A DNA stretch of 64,000 bases from Coprinellus micaceus (Eukaryota; Basidiomycota; Agaricomycetes; Agaricales; Psathyrellaceae): assembly GCA_951394405.1 (NCBI GenBank), contig OX596341.1, positions 1,612,001-1,676,000 on the forward strand, read 5' to 3'. Both the position numbers and the translations under genes were made by a program. Below, one piece after another: positions 1 through 11,905 of this stretch (positions are counted from its first letter, which is position 1; the number at the start of each line of letters is the position of its first letter). The notes under the pieces were generated by a model. It was given only the letters and a program-made list of their open reading frames with translations. It was not told the DNA's origin and ran no database searches.

Positions 1-2172
1 AGCCTGAGCCCGCTGTTGTCGAGCAACCTCCTGCTGAGACAAAGGAAGAGCCCGCCCCCGAACCTGCTCCCGCTCCCGAGTCTGTCAAGGCTGACGAGCC
101 TGCGCCCCCCAAGGTTGAGCCCAAGGCCGCACCCTCCCCCATCGCACCTCAAGCTATTGCTGCTGCCGCTGTTACCCCGGTCGCCGCACCTTCTCCCAAA
201 CCCCGTCCCGCTTCCGTCGCGCACCGTAACAGCGCACGTTACAAGGTTACTGACCAGCCCGTCGTCATGCCCAGTTCATTTGGTTCTGTCGAAAAGGTTG
301 GCATGCAGTTCGGTAGTTTGAGTCTCGGTGGCGATTCTGTCACGGACGGGTATGTCTACATTCATCATCCAGAACGGGAAGTGAGGACTGATGTATTTGG
401 TGCCAGTCCTGAACCTGAACAACAGCAGCCTGCTCCTGTCCAGCAGGAGGTTCCGTCGCCCCAGAAGGTGCAACCCAAGGCCCACTTCGAAGCTGCCGCT
501 CCTCCCCCTCCCCCTCCGGCCACTGCCCCTGCTTCCTCCGCCTCGCTCAGCTCAGTCTTCCAGCAGCAGCAACAACCTCCCATTCCCCAGATCCCCTCAC
601 AACCTCCTGCTGCTCAGACTCCCACCGCGCATCACGCCATTCCCAGCTCTGTCTCCCAGCCCATCCACTCCTCCCAGGCTGCCCTCAACCAATACAGCCA
701 GCAGCAGCAACAGCAGCCTCAGCAACAGACTCCCCAGGCCCAACAATCCCTCACCTCCAGCCATCAGCAACAGTTGCCCCAACTCCAGAGTCTTCCCCAG
801 CAACTCCAGCATTCGTACAACCAGCACAACCTCCCCTCGCAACTCGATACTCCTTCCTCCCAGCTCGGACAACAGTCGACTCAGCAGCCGGCCTTGCAGG
901 GAACTGCCCACTCCAGCTACTTCCGCCAGAGCGAGACGTCCTCCCCCTACTTCCATGCACCCACTCCTCCCAGCGCCCAGGTTCAGGATTCGTATGGAGC
1001 TTTCGGCCAGTTGAGCGGCCAGCAGCAGCATCAGCAAAGCTCGCACAGTGCTGGTGGCTTTAGCTCGGCCGATTACAGCTACAACGATAACCAACGGGTA
1101 AGTCCATTTCAATGTCGTCATGTGCCACCGTAATCTAATCTTATGCTTTCAACAGAACTACTACGACTACCCTCAGCAGTCGGGCTTCGGCGGTCGGGCC
1201 ACTCTTGGCCACGACGACGTCAAGGGACTTCCTGGATCTCAGCAATCCGGCGGCTCTGGCCTCCCTCCCCCCTCCTCCACTCAGCAGACCTCCCAGCAAC
1301 ACGCTGGCGCTCAGGGCAACGCCCAGAGCCAGCAACCCGCCGCCCAAATTCCTCAGCAAGGATACGCGGCGCCTCCTCCCCTCCCTGGATACTACTACCA
1401 ACCTAACGCCTTCCCCCACAACCAGTACTTCGGCTCCCCCTATAGCTCTGGCTACGTGCCCCAACCCTACGGCCCCAAGTACCCCATGTTCGCCCAGGCC
1501 GGTCCCGCTGGACCTGGGTCCGCTCCCAGCCCCGCGTCGAAGCAACCGGGTAGCGGCTTGCCTCCCCAATCCAACCCCTACAACCAGGGGTTGTACGGCC
1601 AACAGGTTGGTGGCTATGATGACTACCAACCTCATCCTCACCACTCTCAACAGCAGCACCAACACTCGCATAGTCTCGGCCTCGGACAGAGCGGAGTCGG
1701 TGTTGGAAGTGCGGCGGAGTACGGCAAGCCCCTTTATGGTGGCTCGGGTGGTCAGGTCGGGATGCAGGGATTCATGGGTCTCAGCAGCCAGTCTAGCGGT
1801 GTGAACCCTAGCTCGACTGCTGGAGGACCTCGTACTGCTTCGTCGCCTGAGGCTGCGTACAAGCCCTACGGATCGAAGGACGTCGGTGTCAGTGCTGGTG
1901 GCCGTGCGGGAGGCGTGCAGCAGCAGAGCCAGGTCCAGGGTCAGCCTCAGGGTCAGAGCCAAGGCCAGGCTGGTCAGGGCGCTCCCCAGAGTCAGGGCTT
2001 CTACGGCGCCAACCGCTTCGCAAGCGGCGTCGGCGGCGTTGGAGCTGGTGTTGGTGGACCCCAGCAGAACGCCCATCCCAGTGCTCCCCAGCACCTCGGG
2101 TACAACCAGGGCAATGACGCTAGCTTCTACCAGCAGTATCAGCCACAGGGGCGGGGTGCCTACTGGCAGTAA
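1..2172 (+). CDS. Def1/UBAP2-like Gln/Pro-rich protein, 5' partial
   Basis: The reading frame is open from the window edge. Exon 1 ends at 1097 before GTAAGT, the intron closes with CAG at 1155, and exon 2 runs from 1156 to the TAA at 2172. The protein is low-complexity, with Glu/Pro/Ala, then poly-Gln tracts, then Gly/Tyr/Pro/Gln. One conserved island at about 267-345 reads SSFGSVEKVGMQFGSLSLGG. It resembles the VQFGALEFG element of human UBAP2/UBAP2L, which are reported orthologues of yeast Def1, a factor for ubiquitin-dependent removal of stalled RNA polymerase II. The CUE domain expected at the N-terminus would lie upstream of the window. The C-terminus ends in a Tyr-rich tail (QGRGAYWQ). 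The Def1 assignment is inferred from the motif and composition; other Gln-rich RNA-binding or transcription proteins remain possible. The tail of this gene was copied about 5.4 kb downstream (see 7561-8439). Confidence 0.55.
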
Positions 2173-3144
2173 ATGCCCACGCGTGCAAGGTGGGCAGCGT
2201 AGCGGTGGCTGGTGGGTGGACGGGTTGATGCCTCCCTCCCTCTTGATGTAACGTGGGTCGACACACGATCTCGCGCTTTCGTTTCTCTTGATCTCTCATT
2301 TCCCCTTGCCCCCTCCCCGCTCTTTTCTTGTTCGCTCATCCGTCTGCACCACGCTTACCCGCTCGATTGCTGTTACCATTGCCCTCGCATACGCATCAAT
2401 TCATTCATCATCCGTGTCTCACGCAGTTCATCTTCTACTTCACCTTGTTCCCGTTTGTGTTCCGTTTTCTTTCTGTCCGTCTGTTGTGGTTCTCATTTTC
2501 ATCACTTTTTCTTTTCTTTTCTCTACCTGGCACTACCCTCTCAGTCAATTTGTATGTCTAGCAATGAAGTCTGCGCTCTAATTCATCTATCGTACTCATC
2601 GCTTCGTATCATGCGTCCGCTGAGTTTTCGGCAAACTGGGCTTGACAGCGGGCATGGAAGTGTTTATCGATCTGGATGTTCCGATCCCTGAGCTCCTCTT
2701 CAGTGGACCGAGATGGAGAGAACGGGGACGTGCTATCGAGGTGCGCAAAGTTCCGTTCATTGATCAAAAGGTCTTCTAACACCGTACCGAAAAGTCATTC
2801 AAGTTTGCGGTGGGGCGTTGGCCATTCTTGGGCGCCTATTTGCTTCATCCTATTGTTGCCCAGCCTCTTCGCTTCGTGGCGCGCGCCACGACCCCCGTTT
2901 CAGCCTAATTAACTTGTCGGATTACATGGTTCCTTTTTGCGGTGGTCGGCGGGATAAAGACCGTTGAATCGAGGTGATATTGTACGGAGCAGGGCGAGGG
3001 TCAGCAGGACACCTTTTCGGACGCTAAGCATGCCCCGTGCCTGAGAGCCCACAACCTCCAATTACGGATCGATTCAAAGCTTTCGCCTATCTCTTTCGCT
3101 GTGTCAGATAGCGTCCCCCGCCCTCCGCTTATCGAGCCTCAGTC
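2173..3144. other. 3' flank of the Def1-like gene and upstream region of surface protein A
   Basis: I see no convincing gene. The first 500 bases are pyrimidine-rich, like a fungal 3' UTR and downstream flank. The stretch is the parental copy of the decayed duplicate at 7561-8439; for example the segment near 2560-2610 (agcaatgaagtctgcgctct) has a diverged match near 7998-8048. Confidence 0.5.
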
Positions 3145-4341
3145 ATGACTTCCACGTTCGCACCACTACCTCTCGCGACCTGCGCGCCTGGACTATTAAG
3201 CTGGGTGGGTCTTTGGCTTGGCTAAACGATGTAGCGCTTCTTATCCCACCCGCCGGTCGTAGGCTTTCAACTCTCGCGGACAGAGCCCCTGTTTCGTCGC
3301 GTCCAATCTCGCAGGATCATGCAGCATCGGTCGTGAACTGCAACAGCTGCCACCGACTTGGATTTACGCAGGCTTGAGGACTGAAGCTGGCGAAGCGGTT
3401 CCCTGCCTGTGCAACACTGTGTACTACTCGTTGGAGAGCACCTGTGCTGCATGTCAAGGGCCCGACCATGGTTGGCGACGGTGAGTGCAAAGCTTAAGTG
3501 ACTGGTCGATCATCACTCATCTGAAGCGAATAGATGGTCAGTTTGGTCAACCAACTGCAGTGCAACGTACCAGAAGTGAGTACACCTATTATTCTCTCAA
3601 CCTTCGATTCCACGGCTTACATGGCAACCCAGCCTACCTGTGGAGATTCCGCCAAGCATAGCGATACCGTCCTGGGCATATCTCAATATCGTCGTACGTC
3701 CTCTGCCTCTGGCCATGGTGCCTGGCTAAATGATGGGTTTACCCAAACACGCGTACGCAAACAGGCAAATGATGCTTTCAACCTTGATCTTGCCCAAGCG
3801 CAAGTTGGCCCCGAATCCGTTGCACCTCCAAAGACCACCGATTCGAGTACTCCTCCCAAGGAGCCTACCCCTAAGACCGAGAAGAAAAATAACACCGGTG
3901 CGTTCGTTGGGAGCGTCATCGGGGGTATCGCGATCATCATCATGCTGGTCGCTCTCTCTGTTTACCTCGTTCGGCGTAGGAGCAGGAGGAGCGCCGCTCC
4001 TGCCTTTATTAGTGCCCTCAGCACGGGCACAACCCTTCATTCTCCTCAATCACCGATAGGCTACGACGGCAACAGCCACTTTTCTGATGGCAAATTTAAT
4101 AAGATAGAATCTCAGACCTATGTGCGTACATCATGCGCTCTCTGTGGCGACCCCAAACTAACTCGTTATCGGGTCGCACTAGAGCTCGCCTGTGAAAGCG
4201 CTTGGTGGGGACGGCCAGACGGTATACCCAGCGCCAGTCCTGCCATATTCCAATCGCCCTACATCTTATCCGCCTGTCGGGTTCCCCAGTAATCCTGTGA
4301 TCGGTCAGACCTATTACATGGGCATTGCCGAGACGATGTAA
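3145..4341 (+). CDS. Surface protein A: Cys-rich ectodomain, one TM helix
   Basis: Six exons splice into one frame of 298 aa: 3145-3204, 3263-3480, 3534-3575, 3633-3693, 3765-4121 and 4183-4341. The ectodomain shows the family landmarks in order: WAFNSRGQSPC, CLCNTVYYSLESTCAACQG, WSVWSTNCS and IPPSIAIPSWAYLNIV. A short Thr/Pro/Lys linker follows. Then comes a Gly-rich TM helix (GAFVGSVIGGIAIIIMLV...) with an RRRSRR stop-transfer and a roughly 100-residue Pro/Ser/Tyr-rich cytoplasmic tail. The TM resembles SKG6/AXL2-type helices. The family is common in Agaricomycetes and of unknown function. No classical signal peptide precedes the first exon, which is usual for the relatives in this window. 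Gene B at 8440-9691 is its duplicate, with the same exon plan. Confidence 0.8.
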
Positions 4342-5081
4342 CGAAGAATCGTCGTGTTCTTTACAGCACGTTAGTAAACCGTAGAACATGGTAGAATGGT
4401 CGACCCCTGTTATTGCAATTCATTCTGACCCCAGGGCTTCCTTCAGGGACCAAGACCGAAGATAAGCGCCCGTCGTCCAGGCTGCTCTTGGAGGTTCCTG
4501 GCGTGCATACTAGCGGGAGAAAAACTCCACTTTCGTTCCTTAACCCTTTATTAGCTGGTGTCTTGATTGCGCCTTGTGACTTCCTATGCGCGTTCCTAGG
4601 GAGGTGCTTCAAGGCAGGCGTGATTCTGAGCGCTTATATCAGGCTGTCGTGTTAACCTGAGTGCCCCATGTGGGTAAGGCCTGGAAGGGCCTGTCACATT
4701 TTCCTAAATCACGTCTACCCGAAATCGGGAACGCATCCAGTCGCCACAGCCCCCCAGCACGATTGAATTACCGTTGGGAACTGGAAGTCTCGACTTTGGG
4801 TTATACAAGAGGGTCTCGCCGACCGCACAGGACGATTTGGGGCTGGCGCACGTTCATCTCCTACCTTCAGCGGGGAAGTCCGGCTTAATGGAGTAGCTGA
4901 AAACTATAGGTGGTGGAAAGGAGATACAATAGCGAGCCACGCCAAGCCATCATGCCAGTGAGGGTCACAAAAGTAAGTAAGCACTAGGTACACTTCATGG
5001 AGGGCCTATTCATTTCTAAGGGAGGTTACACGGCAAAAAGATACTGTACATTTCTCTTCAAAGGAGACGTCTGACTATGTA
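4342..5081. other. Intergenic, no gene seen
   Basis: Only short random frames are present. The first 300 bases carry weak similarity to 9692-9965 (for example aggcgtgattctgagcgctt near 4616 against a diverged copy near 9920). This marks the right-hand limit of the segmental duplication. Confidence 0.5.
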
Positions 5082-5966
5082 TTACAAAATAAGGCTCGCG
5101 GCCGCAAGCGTGGCGATTACAAGAGCACCAACGTTGGCCCTTCGAACGCTGGTGGCGCCGTTCTTACCGCCAGCCGCATCCAACCCGGCCGCAGACGCAG
5201 TTGAGATTGGTGCCCGAGAGGCCGTGGTGGTAACAGCTGAGGCGGAAGGAGGGGTGGTGGCGACTGTCGGAGTCAAAGCAACTGCCTCGGGACCAGTGAG
5301 TACCTTGGCTGCGGCAGGCTCCCAGGAATTTGTGATCTATTCCCAGATTTGAAAAGGTCAGGTTCACCACTGAAAGGTGTATGGCCACTGGGCGACTGAC
5401 CGTGACGTCCATGAATGCCCAAACCGGCACGGCTATACCTTGAGGAAGCTCTCGAGGAAAACTGCGAAAGACTGAGTGGGTTGCTGTGGCCCGTCGTAAA
5501 CGTAAGGACCTACACTCCAACATAGGCTGTGGCACAATTGGTAGCATATCGAGACCACCTATTTTACGAGGGTTAATATCATTTGCTCGATCTCATGGCG
5601 GCTTGGACTTACGAATTTAAGCCCCCACCCTGGCACCAGGCGCAAGCGCTCAGAAGAGAATAGTACACGGAGCTGCAACGGCATGGGGTGTTTTGGCCAT
5701 CCACAGCCGATGGACCGTCATATACGTAGCCGGGTAGAAGAGAATCGATTTGCGGGGCTATAAGTCCGCTTGTGAGCGCCCCTTGAGACAGTGGGCAAAG
5801 CACGCTCGTACCTCCCGGCTGGCATACTGCCTGGAGTGCTGCTCCTACGACGCAAGGGCTTTGGTTCAGGGTATTATATGTCTATAACTGAATATCAGAC
5901 CCTAGGTATGCTAGAGGCGAATGGAGACGAGACACACACCCATAACTCGGCTGAACATGTGGCCAT
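5082..5966 (-). CDS. Surface protein C: same ectodomain with probable GPI-anchor C-terminus
   Basis: Read on the minus strand from the ATG at 5966 (MATCSAELW). Exon 2 is 5812-5881 (WTYNTLNQSPC), and the next exon gives CRCSSVYYSLLSACAWCQGG. Short exons with WSRYATNCA and FPRELPQGIAVPVWAFMDV follow, and a last exon contains WEP...GPEAVA and ends at 5082. All splice phases fit. Unlike its paralogues it has no basic stop-transfer and no cytoplasmic tail. It ends in a Ser/Ala/Thr-rich stretch and a terminal hydrophobic segment (NVGALVIATLAAASLIL), which suggests a GPI-anchored protein. It lies between A and B in opposite orientation and is not part of the A/B duplication. Exon boundaries are hand-made. 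Confidence 0.7.
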
Positions 5967-7560
5967 TTTGAAGGGGTCTGGCGCAAAGTGATGTCCAACA
6001 CTTTGAGAGCTGTCCACAGGAAGTGGGGGTTTAAATAAGATTGGGCCACAGTTGGGCACGCACAAGGTCGCTTATTTGGGCCGTTACCCGAGCCTTGGAA
6101 CTCAGGGGCGCATGTACCCTGTGACTTTCCTGTCAACACCTCATCCCAAACGATAGCTTTGCGCCCACCCAATAAGGCCGCATCGCAACAAATGTAACGA
6201 TACTTAGATATGTATGTTGGACCCTTATCTGAACGCACAAAAATGGCTGAGGGTCCTTCATCGTCCGCAGTGCATCCTCTGCGTCGCGATTTAAGCGCCC
6301 AAGTCGATGGACGAAGGAAGCGCGGGAACGAAACCGCTGAGGGTGCTGCCGCGATCGGCTATCATTAGAATTGGTGCTTCAAAGTATCGTAAGTCATGGT
6401 TGGGCTTGACTACCGAGGTAGCCGACCTCATACGCCGACGCAACCGAACGGCGAGGGTTAGATGCGAGGTCTTTTCTCGAGGTGAAATCTGGTGAGAGGG
6501 GACATTGGGCTGCGGTGAGCACGTACGAATGTCCAGGACTTCAGTGGAGCGCTGAAATGTCCAGGTGATCCCACGCGTCGTCTGGGCCGTTTGAAGGCCT
6601 GCAGAAGTCGGGTCGATTGTGTGGGGACCGCGTTACCTGCTGCCCACTGCAAGCGGTGGGGGAGCTTGTGAGGAATTCAATCTCCGCTCAAAATATGCAC
6701 GGTGACCATGTCACTCTCCGTCCAACTGTTACACCTTACCCTTGGAGCGCGGGCTTATCTCTCCTTACGCCCCTGCATGGTTTCGGATCATGGGAGGGCC
6801 CGTTTTGACCAGGCGTCTCCCAGTTCAACGCACTGGGCCTCGCCTCAGCAATACAGGCTGCGACTTCTGCGTGCTTCGAAGCCCTGGGAGATGTTGGTGG
6901 GATGGCCTGTGATTCGAAGGGATTGTATTGGGTGGGCTAGAGCATGGGGAGTTTGCGTGGTGAGGTACGTTCCCCCCGTTCCTATAGATCTAACCCGAGC
7001 TAATCATGCATATATGGCGTCTGCTGGTTGCGGAATACCCGTTTGCCAGGCCGCATGCGGGTCTGTGAATTATGGCCTTGGTCTCCTATACCATGTTGTC
7101 ATTAGGGAATGGAGAGTACCCCGCTGTCCTCTCCACCCAAGTGATTTCTCAATCACCCCCCCCGAACCCTCGTCTTGTCCACTGGGTGCTCATATCCTCC
7201 AACCAACCACGTCGCCATCTCAGATCCTGGAAAAGATGGTGTTATGCGATATAATAGCCTCGATAAAATCGGCGGCTCCTGCCGGCATCGTTTCCCTTTT
7301 TTCCGTGGCCTTCTGGTCCGACGCGGCCACCCCAGACCCTATTCACAAAGAGGCCACTATCTAACATTACGACGCGTTCGCTAAAACGCCAATGGCGTGG
7401 CGCTCGACTCTGCGCTCTTTTGATCTGGGCTTGCATTCGGTCATCACTTCCCTCTTGCTTCCATTGGATCTTTCGAGCTTGGCTTCCGTCTTGGGATCGC
7501 CTGGTCTTTGACTCTGAGGAGGAACTCCTTTTTGCGCCTCTTTCGACGGGCCGGGAGCGA
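5967..7560. other. Intergenic, no gene seen
   Basis: I find no frame with conserved motifs or plausible splice structure. The longest open stretch (6702-7364) looks random. The region ends where the decayed copy of the Def1-like 3' end begins. Confidence 0.45.
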
Positions 7561-8439
7561 GAGCCACGGTGCCTACTGGCAGTAAACCCTTGCGCATCTG
7601 AACGCCGGCAGTGTAGTAACTGAGTGGCGGTTAAGTTGGTGGATTGACGATCGCTTCTGTTTCTTCAACGTGGGCCTACATAAATGCTCACGTTTTAGGT
7701 ATTTATTGGGTTTTCCCGTACCCCTCCTCGCTCTGTTGTTGCTCGCTCATGCCTAGGGGTCCACCAACGTGCTCCCTGCCGTCAAGTGCTGTGGACCCTT
7801 GCATACGCACTATCCCCTCGCTCACTACGACCATCTATCATTAATATCTCGTGTAGTGAAATTTCTCACTTCTCAACCCCGTTTTTGGGCTCCATTCTTC
7901 CTTTCCGTCTCCCCGTTCATTTCTTGTTGCTCTCGTTCCCCATCACTTTCGTCATCCTCAATTTGGCGACATCCCCTCAGTTGTGTTGTCAGTCCAGCAA
8001 CGACCTCCGCGTGCCAATTCATCCATTGTAGTCATCACTTCGTACCGCGTATGGGTTGAGGTTCCTCGAAAGGGCGCCAGAAATGGAGTTGTTCATGAAT
8101 AACATGATCTCGAAGCCCGGCATCTTGAAGGGGTTCGAAGGGAGAGGGTTGGTATGTGTGCTTCTGTTCATTGATTAAGAGCTTAAGTGACGCTATCACA
8201 TTTAGAGGTCATTTGGAGCATGGTGGTTCCTGGTTTGCGGCGGTTTGTGTGGCCACAAGCACCGAATGGAGACGGAATTCTGACGGGTGAGACAAGGGTG
8301 GGCAGTATACCGTTGGGCGTGTCAAGCATACTCTGCGACTGACAACCTTCTCCCGAACACGGGCTGTTTATCAACATTCCTCGAGCCCCTCTTCTCGTAT
8401 TAAGTGACTTCCCTTGTCCCAGAATTTCTGTCCCCAGCT
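7561..8439 (+). repeat. Decayed duplicate of the Def1-like 3' end and flank
   Basis: Around 7569 the sequence ggtgcctactggcagtaaa repeats the last codons, stop and following base of the Def1-like gene at 2157-2173, but no coding frame leads into it. Further matches continue through the pyrimidine-rich flank and join gene B, which is the duplicate of gene A. The duplicated unit therefore spans roughly 2140-4640 and 7555-9965. Similarity is high in the coding exons of A/B and low between them, so the event is old and the surface gene was kept under selection. Confidence 0.7.
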
Positions 8440-9691
8440 ATGACTTCCACGTTCGCACCAGTACCTCTGCCAACCTGTGCGCCCGGAGTCTTAGACTGGG
8501 TGGGTTCATTTCCTTGCCTGGCAAACAGCACCGCCTTGCTCACGATACCGCCACGTCGTAGAGTTTCAATTCTCGGGGGCAAAGTCCCTGTCTTGTCGCG
8601 TCCAGCCTTGCAGGGTCGTGCAGTTCTGGCCGTGAACTATCCCAACTACCACCAACCTGGTTATACTCTGGTTTAAGGACCGAATACGGCGAAGGAATAC
8701 CCTGCCTGTGCAACACTGTGTACTACTCGTTGGAGAGCGCGTGTGCTGCGTGTCAGGGCCCTGACCGTGGTTGGAGTCTGTGGGTGCAATGTTCTGTTAG
8801 CCGGAACATTCTCGCTCATCGCCAAAGCAAACCAGGTGGTCGCTCTGGTCAACCAACTGCAGCACAACGTATCGAAAGTGAGTACAACCGTCACACAAGC
8901 TGATTTACGGCTTACAGGCCGCCTCAGTTTACCCGTGAACATTCCACCAAGCATAGCAATACCGGCCTGGGCTTACCTCAATGTCGTTGTGAGTGGTTTG
9001 TCCCCGACAGTGCCACCTGACAATCTAATCGCACGCTTGTAACTACAGGCGGGCAATACGTTCAATCTCACACTTGCGCGGGCCAACACCGGCCCCGAAT
9101 CCGTTGCACCTCCAGGGTCTACCGATACGAGTACACTCCCAGAGTCTACCGATACGGGTACACTCCCAAGGTCAACTGCCCTGGGTACATTCCCACAATC
9201 TACCGTTCTGAGTACACCACCGAGCCAACCCGGCTCTTCCAGTTCGAAGCAAAGCAACACTGGTGTGATTATTGGAGGAGTCATCGGGGGCATCGCGGTT
9301 ATCATCATGTTGGTGGGGCTTTCTGTCTACCTACTCCGCCGCCGGAGCAAGAAGAGCACCACTGCTGCCTTTGTTAGCTCCCTCAACACCGGCACCACCC
9401 TTCAGCCTCAAGTCCCCACACAATATGAAGGTAGCAACTCCGATGGAAAACACAATGTGGGACCCCAGATTTCCGTGCGTAAGCCATGGACCCATTTGTG
9501 CCAACACGAACTAACTCATGGTCGGCTTGTGTTAGTACCCGCCGGTCGAGGCGACTGGTGGTGACAACCAGATGCAGTATGCGGCTCAAGCTCCGCTACA
9601 TAGCGGCCCACCCACTCAGTACCCGGCTGGTCTCCAGAGCAGTGCTACCCATGGACAGGCATATTACAAAGGTATCCCCGAAACGATGTAA
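8440..9691 (+). CDS. Surface protein B: duplicate of A with expanded Ser/Thr/Pro linker
   Basis: Six exons match gene A in number, phase and mostly in length: 8440-8499, 8562-8779, 8836-8877, 8928-8988, 9049-9474 and 9536-9691. They encode 320 aa. Landmarks are WSFNSRGQSPC, CLCNTVYYSLESACAACQG, WSLWSTNCS and IPPSIAIPAWAYLNVV. The TM helix (IIGGVIGGIAVIIMLVGLSVYLL) is followed by RRRSKK and a tail ending GIPETM, close to A's GIAETM. The extra length lies in the juxtamembrane linker, where a 9-residue unit (STDTSTLPE, STDTGTLPR and two weaker copies) is repeated. The linker is probably O-glycosylated. Function unknown. Confidence 0.8.
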
Positions 9692-10275
9692 TGACCTTCG
9701 TTTCGCGCCCAGGCAGCGCGACATCGCCACTCTATATTTATGGCACCCTCGCCAGGTTACGGTAGTTTGAGTCTTTGACGTATCGTATTGTATGGAACCT
9801 CTCCAATGAACCGATGCCTTTGATTACAGCGCATCATGAGCCCAGGGTCGTCTTACTGGACCAGGTACCCATCGTCTACGGCTCTCTGGTTCCTGTCTAC
9901 CGTTAAGTGACTTCGTTCAGGCGCAATTTTGAGCGGGTATATGTATCAGGCCCTTGTGTCAAATGGGGCTTGATATAATAATAGTAGGTGTAACCAACCA
10001 TGAAACCTGTTGGTAAGGTTCTACCCCCGCCGGAATCTTCTGATAACGCGGCCAGGGCGGGACCGAACCCGTCCTGACAATGCCCAGATTCGTCAAATTC
10101 GTCGCCATGCCGTATTGGGTATCGAAACAACCATAAACGGAACTGGGTTATGGTCACACCGAACAATCAAGGCCAAGTTATCGGATTGGTAATAAAGCAC
10201 ACAAAGGAGAGGGTTTGGTACGTTTACGGTACAGGAATCATATTGGAGACTAGCAGATACAACTCATTTGTTTAC
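9692..10275. other. Intergenic
   Basis: No gene is seen. The first 270 bases are the diverged tail of the segmental duplication. The rest is the downstream flank of the minus-strand gene ending at 10276. Confidence 0.45.
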
Positions 10276-11905
10276 CTAGGCCTTGCGCTTTGCGCTGGAC
10301 TTGCTAATGTTGGTAGCATACACTGCCAGAGCATCTCCAAGATTGGTATAAGATTTCTTGATGAGAGAGACGCGTTGCTTGAATGCCTGGATCGCTCAGA
10401 GTGTCAGAATGTTGGTAATACAAGCAACTCGAAGAGTAAACTGACCTTCTTAGAGCCTTCGTCACCGACAGCGGCGTTGAGGTCAGCATTGATCAGTCCG
10501 GCGTCGTGCGCCACGATACCCCAGATGGCTGCGAAGCGATCAAGTCGAGCACAGATATCGGTGATGTCAGTCTTCTGGTTCTCTAGAATGGCCCTGAGTT
10601 CTTGGAGCTGCGCGAGCTGCGCCTGTAGGTCCGCCAGCTGCTGTTCCGCCTTCGCTAATTCCTGTTTTTTCTCTGGAGCGAGGCTTAGCACAAGGTCGAT
10701 TACGCATTGCACTCTTTAGCGTACCGTTCGTTTTGACGACATAAGCAATGAGAACACCGAGCTCGCTGATAGCAGCAATGGCGCCAACAATCTGTAGGAC
10801 ATATTTAAGGGAAACTGGAGGGAGTAAGGCACGTCAAATATACGTACGACAATGCCCAGTGCAACGAAAGGCCCGGCAGGCCCCAAAGCAGCCATGGCGC
10901 CGACTGCGCCAACAGCTGTAGCGAAGACAGTGACCCCAAGGGCGATCCCCATGGCCATCACAATGGTCTGGCATCTAAATCGAAAAGAGTGAGAATTGTT
11001 CTGCGACGAAAAAAAAACTCTTCCTCCTACTTCTTGATTTCAAGTTGCAACATCTGGATCTCGGCTTCCTTGGAGGTGATGTCGCTTCCAAGCTCAATCT
11101 CGTGATCCTTTGCAAATTCATCGAATGTGCCCTTGAACTCTTCGAGATCACGACGGAGGTCTGTAAAGTCTTGAGAGTATTTCTGAGCCTGGTCTTTGGT
11201 CTCCGAAGAGTTGAGCTGCTTTCCGAAGGGGTTGGTACGCTGAGAAGTGGAAATTGAGCCAGTCGTCTATGGTTATCGCAAGCCCATGGACTAACTTTAA
11301 TGAATGCATTGAGATCCAGTCGGGCATCGGCCAGATCATCCGCGTTCTGGATGTCCTCGACCATGGGCACGATGACATTGACAAAATCTGCAGTTCAGTG
11401 TTAGTCACACTTCTCGCGGGGTAGACCTCAGAAAGGCGGACCTTTGATGTAGGCCTCAGTGGCGGTCGCGACATCGCGCGATCCCCAGAGCAATGTGGTC
11501 CAACGCTACATCGATTCTCGTGGGTCAGTGGATGTTAAACGACGCCCAAGTTGGCCCCCATACCTTTTGGTACCCAACCCACTTCGGCTGGAACTTGGGG
11601 ACAGGGTTTCCTTTCTTATCCTTATAGTCATTCTTGTTGACACTCCCGAGACCAAGGCGGACACGTTCGAAAGCTTCGTCGACCTTGACGGCGCTGTCGG
11701 TGAGGGCTTCGACTTCTAACATAAGCTGGGTCTTGGTTTCGTCCTTCGCAGCCTCCTCGGACATGGCGGCTTGTGCTTTCTCTTGGACACTCTTCGGGAG
11801 GCCGACGAGGCTGGGTAAGTTTGCCTTGACATCGTTCGGGAGGGTGTCGTAGACACCGAGCTCCTTGATGGAGTCGTATGCTGGGGGAAGGTCTGTCGTG
11901 GACAT
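10276..11905 (-). CDS. Putative alpha-helical pore-forming-like protein, paralogue 1
   Basis: The ATG is at 11905 (MSTTDLPPAYDS). Exons splice in frame through a first helical region, an acidic helix (VPMVEDIQNADDLADARLDL), a long coiled coil, a Gly/Ala-rich hydrophobic segment and a second coiled coil, to a TAG at 10276. The hydrophobic segment (about 10856-10960 plus 10750-10800, split by an intron) reads MGIALGVTVFATAVGAVG and then IVGAIAAISELGVLI. A membrane hairpin between two long helical bundles is the layout of alpha pore-forming toxins (HBL/Nhe, ClyA, Xax/Yax). That is structural inference; sequence identity to those families is not shown here. It could instead be a coiled-coil membrane-remodelling protein. 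There is no signal peptide. The gene looks intact and is one of three paralogues in the window. Confidence 0.65.

Noticed and set aside
1141..2094. Long minus-strand open frame opposite exon 2 of the Def1-like gene
   Set aside because: It is the mirror of CAG/CCN-rich coding sequence; composition is Leu/Arg/Ser biased with no motif.
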